The position numbers and the translations under genes are program-made. This document shows positions 1 through 5,396 of a DNA stretch of 5,396 nt, piece by piece; the stretch's first letter is position 1, and every line of letters begins with the position of its first letter. This stretch comes from a bacterium (GTDB lineage: Bacteria; SZUA-79; Acidulodesulfobacterales; Acidulodesulfobacteraceae), in contig JAJZLA010000145.1 in NCBI GenBank assembly GCA_021803845.1, forward strand, positions 1 through 5,396. The letters run 5' to 3'. A model generated the notes under the pieces. That model saw nothing but the letters and a program-made list of their open reading frames with translations, was not told where the DNA came from and did no database searches.

Positions 1-56
1 CCAGATATGATATTATTAAAGCTATGTCGCAGTCAAACGCAAAATCCGGCAAATAA
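1..56 (+). CDS. C-terminal end of an upstream protein, possibly CBS-domain (partial)
   Basis: The frame beginning at base 3 is open from the window edge to a TAA at 54-56 and encodes RYDIIKAMSQSNAKSGK. The gene starts outside the window, so only 17 residues are visible. The RYDIIKAM stretch resembles the last helix of CBS domains, which often end in a pattern like G-(I/V)-(I/V)-T-R-x-D-(I/L)-I-x-A-(L/M), followed here by a short polar tail. A CBS protein beside tsaE would also fit gene orders I recall from deltaproteobacteria. The end of an NAD(P)H-hydrate repair enzyme (Nnr), another common tsaE neighbour, cannot be excluded. The stop lies 15 nt before the tsaE ATG, so the two are probably co-transcribed. 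That a coding end is present is likely; the family is a weak inference. Confidence 0.45.
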   Translation, partial: RYDIIKAMSQSNAKSGK

Positions 57-71
57 AAATAATAATTTAAA

Positions 72-536
72 ATGGGAAATATTCAATCTTTCGAGTCTAA
101 TTCGCCTGAAGATACTGAATCTATTGCTGTTGAATTTGCAAAAAAATTAAAACCTTTCGATTTTATAGCTTTAAACGGACGCCTCGGCGCAGGAAAAACT
201 AAATTTACGTCCGGAATTATAAGATTATTATGCGAAAATGACGACATTACCGCGGTAAGTCCGACCTATTCTATTATGAATAAATATTCATGCGGCGGCG
301 GCGGCGTAATAAATCATTTTGATTTTTACAGGCTTAAAAGCGCTTACGACCTTGAAACCTGCGGTTTTTTCGATTCTTTAGGCGGTAAAAACTTGACTAT
401 AGCGGAGTGGACGGATGCGGTTAAAATTGATTATAAAAAATATACAGCGGGAAACTATTATTCGGTTAATATCAAAATGGACTCGGACGAAAAAAATAAA
501 GAAAAACGATATATAGAAATAGAAAAAATTTTATAA
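72..536 (+). CDS. tsaE: tRNA t6A biosynthesis ATPase TsaE (YjeE family)
   Basis: TsaE is the cytoplasmic P-loop ATPase that works with TsaB and TsaD to form N6-threonylcarbamoyladenosine at position 37 of ANN-decoding tRNAs. The 154 residues match the usual family length. Visible motifs are a Walker A at 36-43 (GRLGAGKT), SPTY at 63-66 (a switch-like motif, usually SPTF/SPTY), HFDFYRL at 82-88 with the conserved Asp and Tyr-Arg, and AEW at 111-113, where the family has its conserved Glu-Trp. The second Walker A position is usually Asp (GDLGAGKT) and is Arg37 here. Residues 75-78 are four glycines encoded by a GCG-repeat tract in the loop before the HxDxYRL strand. The ATG at 72 is set by an in-frame TAA at 63-65; no clear Shine-Dalgarno precedes it. 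The gene lies 15 nt after the upstream stop, which suggests translational coupling. Family assignment is firm. Confidence 0.95.
   Translation: MGNIQSFESNSPEDTESIAVEFAKKLKPFDFIALNGRLGAGKTKFTSGIIRLLCENDDITAVSPTYSIMNKYSCGGGGVINHFDFYRLKSAYDLETCGFFDSLGGKNLTIAEWTDAVKIDYKKYTAGNYYSVNIKMDSDEKNKEKRYIEIEKIL
292..306 (+). repeat. (GCG)5 trinucleotide microsatellite inside tsaE
   Basis: Five perfect tandem copies of GCG read in the tsaE frame as the end of a Cys codon, four GGC glycine codons and the start of a Val codon (residues 74-79). It stands out as a GC-only run in AT-rich sequence. Slippage by whole units would add or remove a glycine without breaking the frame. By comparison with the family it falls in a surface loop between two conserved strands. 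Confidence 0.8.
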
Positions 537-581
537 ATAAAATATAATTTATTTTTTGCGATATATTTTATATTTATAAAC

Positions 582-586
582 GGAGG
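582..586 (+). promoter_or_regulatory. Ribosome binding site GGAGG that fixes the TTG start of lpdA
   Basis: GGAGG sits 7 nt upstream of the TTG at 594, an ideal spacing, and is the strongest Shine-Dalgarno in the window. The lpdA frame stays open upstream to the tsaE stop but contains no ATG, GTG or TTG there, so this site and the TTG together define the start. Confidence 0.85.
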
Positions 587-593
587 TGCGCTT

Positions 594-2021
594 TTGGAAA
601 AATTCGACGTTTGTATTATAGGGGGCGGTCCCGCCGGCTACGTGAGCGCATTAAAATGCGCTATTAACGGTTTGTCGGCGGCAATAATAGAAAAAGAAAG
701 GTTCGGCGGAACATGTTTAAACAGGGGCTGTATTCCGACGAAGGTTCTTTATTCAAAGGCAAAATTTTTAAAAAAATTAAAAACTGCCGAAAGAGGATTT
801 ACGGTTAACGGATTTAATTTTAATTACGAAGAAATTATAAAATATAAAGACGAAGTCGTTTTAACACTTACGGGCGGAGTAGAAAAACTATTAAAAGCCA
901 GAAAGGTAAATATTTTTTACGGCTTAGGAAAAATTAAAGGAAAAAACGGCGAAAAAGGTTTTTCTATAGACATTGAAGGCAGGGACGGGAAGGATTCAAA
1001 CGCGGAAATTGCGGCGGATAACGTTATAGCGGCTACGGGTTCGTCGCCTTTTATGATACCCGCTTTCAATATAGACCATAAAAATATTATAACTTCCGAC
1101 GAAGCTCTTTCTTTAAACGAAATACCTAAGTCTTTGATTATTATCGGAGCGGGAGTTATAGGGTGCGAATTTGCTAATATTTTTTCGGAATTCGGCTGTT
1201 CTATTAAAATGATAGAACTTCTGCCTTCTATTTTATCCACAGAAGACAAAGAAATTTCGAGATTTATAGATAAAAATTTTAAATCAAGAAATATCGAAGT
1301 TAAAACGGGAGCAGAAGTTAAAAGTATTAATTCTTCCGCCGACGGCGCCGAAGTAGAACTGGCAACGGGCGAAAAATTCTCGGCCGAAAAAGTTCTTGTG
1401 TCAATAGGCAGAAAATTAAATACTTCAGGTTTGGGACTTGAAGAAATAGGCGTCGCAATGGATAAAAGAGGAAAAATAGAAACCGATATACATAACGAAA
1501 CTAACATAAAAGGAATTTATGCCTGCGGCGATATAATAGACGGACCTATGCTTGCCCATAAAGCGTCATATGACGGAGTAATAGCCGCCGATAATATTGC
1601 GGGAATAATTAAAGAAAAAGATTACGGCGTACTTCCTTGGTCGGTTTATACCAATCCTTCAATAGGAACGGTCGGACTTAGGGAAGGCGACGCAGGACTT
1701 TCTGAAATAAAATATTCGGTGGGACGATTTTCATATGCGGCGAGCGGCATGGCGCTTGCAATGGAAGAGCCCGAAGGATTTTTAAAAGTCGTGGTAGAAT
1801 CGGAAACTAAAAAAATACTCGGCGCCACGGGAATAGGAGCCGATATTCCCGAACTTATCGCCGAAATTGCTTCCTATATGCATTTCGGAGGAACTGTTTT
1901 AGATATAGAATCGACTATTCATTCTCATCCTACGCTGTCGGAAATAGTGCCGGAGGCGGCTCTTGATTCTATAGGAGAGGCTATACATAAATTTAATCCG
2001 AGAACTGCAAAAAAAGCATAA
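594..2021 (+). CDS. lpdA: Dihydrolipoyl dehydrogenase (E3)
   Basis: This FAD-dependent disulfide oxidoreductase reoxidises dihydrolipoyl groups and passes electrons to NAD+. It is the E3 component of 2-oxoacid dehydrogenase complexes and the L-protein of glycine cleavage. The 475-residue length is normal. In order: FAD-binding GGGPAG at 10-15 with acidic E33 ending the second strand; redox disulfide C41/C46 in GGTCLNRGCIPTK; NAD-binding GAGVIG at 185-190 with E208 ending the following strand, which favours NAD over NADP; second FAD motif YACGDI at 309-314; and a C-terminal dimer domain ending in HSHPTLSE with catalytic H445 and E450. The HPTLSE motif separates it from mercuric and glutathione reductases. 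There is no N-terminal lipoyl domain. The start is a TTG behind a strong GGAGG. No E1, E2 or gcv gene is in view, so its partner complex is unknown; the position between tsaE and lysC suggests a shared, general-purpose E3. Confidence 0.95.
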   Translation: MEKFDVCIIGGGPAGYVSALKCAINGLSAAIIEKERFGGTCLNRGCIPTKVLYSKAKFLKKLKTAERGFTVNGFNFNYEEIIKYKDEVVLTLTGGVEKLLKARKVNIFYGLGKIKGKNGEKGFSIDIEGRDGKDSNAEIAADNVIAATGSSPFMIPAFNIDHKNIITSDEALSLNEIPKSLIIIGAGVIGCEFANIFSEFGCSIKMIELLPSILSTEDKEISRFIDKNFKSRNIEVKTGAEVKSINSSADGAEVELATGEKFSAEKVLVSIGRKLNTSGLGLEEIGVAMDKRGKIETDIHNETNIKGIYACGDIIDGPMLAHKASYDGVIAADNIAGIIKEKDYGVLPWSVYTNPSIGTVGLREGDAGLSEIKYSVGRFSYAASGMALAMEEPEGFLKVVVESETKKILGATGIGADIPELIAEIASYMHFGGTVLDIESTIHSHPTLSEIVPEAALDSIGEAIHKFNPRTAKKA

Positions 2022-2097
2022 AAGTCGGTATTAAATGTAAATGGAGCAAAAAAAGATAATAAGTACAATAAAATAATAATACGGAATAAATAAAATA

Positions 2098-2102
2098 AAG
2101 GA
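2098..2102 (+). promoter_or_regulatory. Ribosome binding site of lysC
   Basis: AAGGA ends 10 nt before the lysC ATG in otherwise A/T-only leader sequence. It is a moderate Shine-Dalgarno with slightly long spacing. An in-frame TAA at 2107-2109 means that translation of lysC cannot start further upstream. Confidence 0.6.
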
Positions 2103-2112
2103 AAAATAATTT

Positions 2113-3339
2113 ATGGCGCTTATAGTTCAAAAATTCGGCGGAACTTCAATGGGAAGCATTGAAAGAATAAAGCAGGTCGCCGGACGGGTAATAAAGGAAA
2201 AAAATGGAGGCAACGACGTAGTCGTAGTAGTCAGCGCAATGAGCGGCGAAACCAACAGGCTTCTTGACCTTGCCGTAAAAATGGGCGGAAAGCAGGACGA
2301 CATGGAAACCGACCTTATAATATCGAGCGGCGAACAGATAAGTTCCGGACTTTTATCGCTTGCTTTAAGAAATGAAGGTTACGATGCAGTTCCTATGCTT
2401 GGACATCAGGTAAGAATAACTACGGACGAATCTTACGGAAAAGCAAGAATATCTTCGATAGACTCCGAAAATATACGCAGGATGTTAAAAAGCGGAAAAA
2501 TAGTAGTAATAGCCGGTTTTCAAGGAATAGATTGCAACGGATTCATAACGACGCTGGGAAGGGGAGGGTCGGATACGACAGCCGTTGCGGTAGCCGCCGC
2601 CGTTAAAGCCGATAGATGCGATATATATACCGACGTGGACGGAGTTTATACCGCCGACCCCAATATAGTTCCGGATGCCCGGCGATTGGACGTCGTTTAT
2701 TTCGACGAAATGATTGAAATGTCCAGTCTGGGCGCAAAAGTTCTCCAGATAAGGTCTGTAGAATTTGCCATGAAATACGGCGTCAATCTTTTTGTGAAAT
2801 CTACCTTTGTCGATGGGAACGGCACTCAAATAAAATTTATAGGAGAAGAAGAAAGTATGGAAGAATTGCAGGTTTCAAGCGTAGCATGCGATAAAGACGA
2901 AGCTAAAATTTCTATAAGGGGAATTCCCGACAGGCCGGGTATAGCGGCAAAGATATTTTCCAAAATATCGGCGGCTAATATAGTAGTAGATATGATTATT
3001 CAGAATATATCTATCGAAGGACACACGGATTTAACCTTTACGGTATCTAAAAAAGATTTAAAAAAAGCTTTGGAAATTACCGAAGAACTTGCTAAAGAAC
3101 TTAACGCAAAAGAAGTTTTAAGCGACGATAAGATTGCAAAAGTTTCGGTAATAGGCGTGGGCATGAGAAATCATTACGGAACGGCTTCTACAATGTTCGA
3201 CGTTCTTGCTAAAGAAAATATAAACATTATGATGATTTCAACGTCCGAAATTAAAATATCATGCGTGATAGACGCAAAATATGCCGAACTTGCCGCCAGA
3301 ATACTTCACGATGCATTTAATCTCGGCAGGCAGAATTAA
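2113..3339 (+). CDS. lysC: Aspartate kinase, two-ACT-domain (LysC) type
   Basis: LysC phosphorylates L-aspartate to 4-aspartyl phosphate, the first step towards diaminopimelate/lysine, threonine and methionine. The 408 residues fit the monofunctional class with no homoserine dehydrogenase fusion. The kinase domain (about 1-240) shows KFGGTS at 7-12, SGEQ at 72-75, GRGGSDTTA at 149-157, YTDVDGVYTADP at 172-183 and SSLGAKV at 204-210. Two ACT domains follow: one around 264-330 (PDRPGIAAKIF, VDMIIQNIS, TDLTFTV) and one around 342-403 (GVGMRNHYGTAS, STSEIKIS). From memory of the Corynebacterium enzyme, residues where changes relieve feedback inhibition correspond to A278, S300, T308 and S378, all unchanged here, so inhibition by lysine and/or threonine is expected. 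Met249 has its own upstream Shine-Dalgarno and may start a separate beta subunit. The gene lies 91 nt after lpdA and 30 nt before cimA. Confidence 0.96.
   Translation: MALIVQKFGGTSMGSIERIKQVAGRVIKEKNGGNDVVVVVSAMSGETNRLLDLAVKMGGKQDDMETDLIISSGEQISSGLLSLALRNEGYDAVPMLGHQVRITTDESYGKARISSIDSENIRRMLKSGKIVVIAGFQGIDCNGFITTLGRGGSDTTAVAVAAAVKADRCDIYTDVDGVYTADPNIVPDARRLDVVYFDEMIEMSSLGAKVLQIRSVEFAMKYGVNLFVKSTFVDGNGTQIKFIGEEESMEELQVSSVACDKDEAKISIRGIPDRPGIAAKIFSKISAANIVVDMIIQNISIEGHTDLTFTVSKKDLKKALEITEELAKELNAKEVLSDDKIAKVSVIGVGMRNHYGTASTMFDVLAKENINIMMISTSEIKISCVIDAKYAELAARILHDAFNLGRQN
2841..2845 (+). promoter_or_regulatory. Putative internal ribosome binding site for a LysC beta subunit
   Basis: AGGAG lies 11 nt upstream of an in-frame ATG at 2857-2859 (Met249). 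It is a closer match to the Shine-Dalgarno consensus than the site at the main lysC start, though with long spacing. Met249 aligns with the known beta-subunit start of Corynebacterium aspartokinase (recalled from memory). The AG-rich run also encodes Glu codons, so a chance match is possible. Confidence 0.45.
2857..3339 (+). CDS. Possible internal in-frame product: LysC beta (regulatory) subunit
   Basis: Translation from the internal ATG would give a 160-residue protein holding both ACT domains and no kinase domain. In Bacillus subtilis aspartokinase II and Corynebacterium glutamicum LysC, an in-frame internal start produces such a beta subunit and the enzyme is an alpha2-beta2 tetramer. Here the product begins MEELQVSSVACDKDEAKISI, closely resembling the Corynebacterium beta start (MEE, then ATDKSEAK). 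Many proteobacterial aspartokinases have a hydrophobic residue or no usable site at this point. The evidence is the conserved Met position and the upstream AGGAG; production is inferred, not shown. Confidence 0.4.
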   Translation: MEELQVSSVACDKDEAKISIRGIPDRPGIAAKIFSKISAANIVVDMIIQNISIEGHTDLTFTVSKKDLKKALEITEELAKELNAKEVLSDDKIAKVSVIGVGMRNHYGTASTMFDVLAKENINIMMISTSEIKISCVIDAKYAELAARILHDAFNLGRQN

Positions 3340-3370
3340 TAAAATATAATAAATTTATAGAATTAATAAA
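3332..3370 (+). repeat. 12-nt direct repeat flanking the lysC-cimA gap
   Basis: AGAATTAATAAA occurs at 3332-3343 and again, identically, at 3359-3370. The first copy contains the lysC stop codon and the last base of the second is the A of the cimA ATG. The copies start 27 nt apart. The unit is AT-rich, so coincidence is possible; a small duplication is the alternative. Confidence 0.5.
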
Positions 3371-4983
3371 TGAATAAGGTTTCGGAACAAAAAAAAATAG
3401 AAATTTACGATACTACATTAAGGGACGGTACCCAGGGAGAAGGTTTTTCCTTATCTATAGACGATAAATTAATGATAGCCGACATTCTTGACGAACTGGG
3501 GATAGATTTTATCGAAGGAGGATTTCCGGCTTCAAATCCTAAAGATAAAAAATTTTTTGAATCTGCTTCTAAAAAGAAATTAAAACATTCTAAATTAGCC
3601 GCTTTCGGAAGCACCAGAAAAAAAAACGTCAGAGCAAAGGATGATACCGGATTAATAGTGCTTGGAGAAACCGACGTTAATTATATTACTATTTTCGGCA
3701 AATCTTGGGATCTGCACGTAGAAAGCGTTTTAAAAATATCTTTAGAAGAAAACTTAGATATAATATCGGATTCGGTAGAATTTTTAAAATCATGCGGAAA
3801 AAAAGTTTTTTTCGATGCGGAACATTTTTTCGACGGATTTAAATACAATGAAGATTATGCGGTTAAAACTTTGAATGCCGCAATTTCGGCAGGGGCGGAC
3901 AAAGCTGTTTTATGCGACACTAACGGCGGTTGTCTGCCGGACGATATAAGCAAAATCGTAAATAAGATTAAGGTTAAATATAAAATAGATATAGGCAGGC
4001 TCGGCATACATACTCATAACGATACGGATTGCGCCGTAGCAAATTCTATAGCCGCAGTTTTAGAAGGAATAAAACACGTTCAAGGAACCATAAACGGTTA
4101 CGGCGAAAGGACGGGAAACGCCAATTTATCTTCTATTATCCCCAACCTTGAATTAAAAGCCGGATTTAATACCATAGGCAAAGAAAAACTTAAAAACCTT
4201 CTTAAAGTAAGCAGGTTAATAGATGAAATTTCAAACAATACTTCGGCTAAAAATATGCCTTACGTAGGAGAAAGCGCATTTGCGCATAAAGCCGGGCTTC
4301 ACGCAAACGCCGTTCTTAAAAATCCTTCTTCATACGAACACATTGATCCGTCATTCGTCGGTAATGCCAGAAGATTTTTAATTTCCGATTTATCCGGCAA
4401 AAGCAATATAACCGCAAAAGCAAAAGAACTCGGTATAGATATCGGCGATTTATCGGAATCGCAGGAATCGGAACTTTTAAACAAAATTAAAGAATTAGAA
4501 AATTTAGGTTTTAATTTTGAAAGCGCAGACGGTTCCTTTAAAATCCTTTTAAATAAGTATTCTTCTAAAGATTACGGCAATAAAGAATACTTTAAGCTTT
4601 TGTCTTTCAGGGTCAATATAGAAAGAACCTTGGATAAAAATATTTTCAGCGAAGCGGTAGTAATGATAGAAGTAAAGGGTAAGACGGAACACACGGTAGC
4701 GGTAGGGGATGGTCCCGTAAACGCATTGGATAACGCATTAAGAAAAGCCCTTGTTAAGTTTTATCCCGTTCTCGACGAGATGAAACTTACCGATTTTAAA
4801 GTCAGAGTTATAAGCGGCAAAGCAAAAACCGGAACGGCTTCTCTTGTAAGGGTTTTGATAGAGTCTTCGGATAAAGAGGAAAAATGGACGACGATAGGAG
4901 TATCTGAGAATATTATAGAGGCTTCTTATATAGCTCTCGCAGACGGCATAATTTATAAACTCGATAAAGATAAAGAAAAATAA
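3370..4983 (+). CDS. cimA: (R)-citramalate synthase
   Basis: CimA condenses pyruvate with acetyl-CoA to (R)-citramalate, the first step of the threonine-independent route to 2-oxobutyrate and isoleucine. The 537 residues fit the long CimA family, which is distinct from LeuA. The TIM barrel opens with YDTTLRDGTQGEG at 13-25 (R18 and metal ligand D19), then EGGFPASNPKD at 49-59, a CimA-type signature usually seen as EGGWPGSNPKD. HTHND at 214-218 and YGERTGNAN at 244-252 supply the other metal ligands (H214, H216, N250). HKAGLHANAV at 306-315 and SDLSGKSN at 339-346 form the flexible subdomain, and a LeuA-type allosteric dimer domain covers about 405-530 with GDGPVNALDNAL at 446-457. Isoleucine feedback is expected from the family. 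An in-frame TAA directly before the ATG fixes the start; no clear Shine-Dalgarno is present, so coupling to lysC 30 nt upstream is plausible. Homocitrate synthase or isopropylmalate synthase is less likely. Confidence 0.93.
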   Translation: MNKVSEQKKIEIYDTTLRDGTQGEGFSLSIDDKLMIADILDELGIDFIEGGFPASNPKDKKFFESASKKKLKHSKLAAFGSTRKKNVRAKDDTGLIVLGETDVNYITIFGKSWDLHVESVLKISLEENLDIISDSVEFLKSCGKKVFFDAEHFFDGFKYNEDYAVKTLNAAISAGADKAVLCDTNGGCLPDDISKIVNKIKVKYKIDIGRLGIHTHNDTDCAVANSIAAVLEGIKHVQGTINGYGERTGNANLSSIIPNLELKAGFNTIGKEKLKNLLKVSRLIDEISNNTSAKNMPYVGESAFAHKAGLHANAVLKNPSSYEHIDPSFVGNARRFLISDLSGKSNITAKAKELGIDIGDLSESQESELLNKIKELENLGFNFESADGSFKILLNKYSSKDYGNKEYFKLLSFRVNIERTLDKNIFSEAVVMIEVKGKTEHTVAVGDGPVNALDNALRKALVKFYPVLDEMKLTDFKVRVISGKAKTGTASLVRVLIESSDKEEKWTTIGVSENIIEASYIALADGIIYKLDKDKEK

Positions 4984-4989
4984 AGGCGG
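4984..4989 (+). promoter_or_regulatory. Probable ribosome binding site of the downstream membrane protein gene
   Basis: AGGCGG ends 9 nt before the ATG at 4999 and differs from AGGAGG by one base. It begins immediately after the cimA stop codon, so the two genes are tightly linked and probably translationally coupled. Confidence 0.55.
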
Positions 4990-4998
4990 AAAATAATA

Positions 4999-5396
4999 AT
5001 GACGGATTTTGATAACGTAAAAGAAACCGGTTTTTTTAAGGCTTTATATTTAACATGGAAAAAATCTCTTTTCAGCCCGGAAATATTTTACGAAGAGTTG
5101 AATAATACAGGCGGACAGGAAGAAAAAAGCATATCTAAGCCTTATTTTTACGCCCTTTTGTTTACATATATAAATTTGGTGTGTTCTTTCTTCTGGGAAG
5201 TTGTTTTTTTTAAGATAGGGTTTTACAGAAATTATGCAGTTTTGCCTAAAATACCGCTTTTCTTCGAGAATAAAAGTTTTATAGATATGTATATAATTAT
5301 AGGCGTTATATTTCTTCTGTTTATACTTGGAATTTTATATACAATTTTTCTAATAATTCTTACTATCATAGTCCATGGATTCGTTATGCTTATGGG
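4999..5396 (+). CDS. Integral membrane protein, probable YIP1 family (3' end missing)
   Basis: The frame is open from ATG 4999 to the window edge, giving 132 complete codons with no stop. Residues 1-48 are polar and contain FFKALYLTWKKSLFSPEIFYEEL, the cytoplasmic N-terminal pattern of bacterial Yip1-domain proteins (aromatic start, then (L/I)-F-x-P-x-x-F/Y-(F/Y)). Two hydrophobic segments follow, about 49-72 and 97-125, leading into VHGFVMLMG, which resembles the conserved His-containing stretch of the family. No signal peptide is seen. The function of bacterial YIP1-like proteins is largely unknown; eukaryotic members act in vesicle trafficking, which should not be transferred here. The gene starts 15 nt after cimA, so it probably belongs to the same transcript, though nothing visible links it to amino acid synthesis. 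That it is a membrane protein gene is clear; the family name is a motif-based judgement. Confidence 0.65.
   Translation, partial: MTDFDNVKETGFFKALYLTWKKSLFSPEIFYEELNNTGGQEEKSISKPYFYALLFTYINLVCSFFWEVVFFKIGFYRNYAVLPKIPLFFENKSFIDMYIIIGVIFLLFILGILYTIFLIILTIIVHGFVMLM

Noticed and set aside
535..557. Possible terminator after tsaE: AAATAAA / TTTATTT inverted repeat followed by T residues
   Set aside because: The 7-bp stem is made only of A-T pairs, too weak for an intrinsic terminator, and such palindromes are expected by chance in this AT-rich gap.
556..580. Possible promoter before lpdA (TTGCGA and TATAAA)
   Set aside because: The spacer is only 13 nt, outside the usual 16-18 range, and A/T-rich boxes are common here.
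917..1507. Reverse-strand open frame of 196 codons
   Set aside because: It lies wholly inside lpdA, which has all family motifs. The translation is Ser/Pro/Ile-rich low-complexity, typical of the antisense of an AT-biased gene, with no recognisable motif.
1646..1828. Reverse-strand open frame of 60 codons
   Set aside because: It is a shadow of lpdA without independent support. The short reverse frames at 3405-3614 and 4299-4484 inside cimA are rejected for the same reason.
2028..2082. GTATTA / TAATAC stem in the lpdA-lysC gap as a riboswitch or attenuator
   Set aside because: It has a six-pair stem with a 43-nt unstructured loop, no conserved lysine-riboswitch core and no T-run terminator.
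2485..2829. Reverse-strand open frame of 114 codons
   Set aside because: It is antisense to the conserved lysC kinase domain, with no family resemblance.
1..5396. Mobile element, CRISPR array, tRNA/rRNA or defence system
   Set aside because: No terminal inverted repeats, transposase motifs, regularly spaced repeats or tRNA-like cloverleaf were seen. The window is almost fully occupied by housekeeping genes of even composition.

Overview
The window looks like part of a chromosomal housekeeping operon from an AT-rich Gram-negative bacterium. Base composition is low in GC, third positions are A/T-biased, and isoleucine is often ATA. The pairing of aspartate kinase with a long-form (R)-citramalate synthase, next to tsaE, a CBS-like protein end and a YIP1-type membrane protein, recalls gene orders I associate with deltaproteobacterial lineages. 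That placement is from memory and inference; there is no rRNA or other strong taxonomic marker here.

Layout, all on the + strand with short gaps: (1) the last 17 codons of an upstream protein, possibly a CBS-domain protein, ending at 56; (2) tsaE, the ATPase of tRNA t6A modification, 72-536; (3) lpdA, dihydrolipoyl dehydrogenase, 594-2021, with a TTG start behind a strong Shine-Dalgarno; (4) lysC, aspartate kinase with two C-terminal ACT domains, 2113-3339; (5) cimA, citramalate synthase, 3370-4983; (6) the first 132 codons of a membrane protein resembling the YIP1 family, from 4999 to the window edge. Gaps are 15, 57, 91, 30 and 15 nt. None holds a convincing terminator, so one transcript is plausible. 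The only gaps large enough for a promoter or leader are those before lpdA and lysC.

lysC and cimA form the metabolic core. LysC opens the aspartate family pathway (lysine, threonine, methionine, diaminopimelate). CimA makes citramalate from pyruvate and acetyl-CoA, so isoleucine can be made without threonine. Both carry C-terminal allosteric domains. Lpd is the shared E3 component of 2-oxoacid dehydrogenases and glycine cleavage, but none of its partner genes lies in the window. TsaE belongs to tRNA modification and is probably linked only by operon membership.

I found no mobile element, CRISPR array, tRNA, rRNA or recognisable riboswitch, and no clearly novel system. The most useful observation is a well-placed internal start in lysC that could produce a separate regulatory (beta) subunit, as in Bacillus and Corynebacterium aspartokinases.
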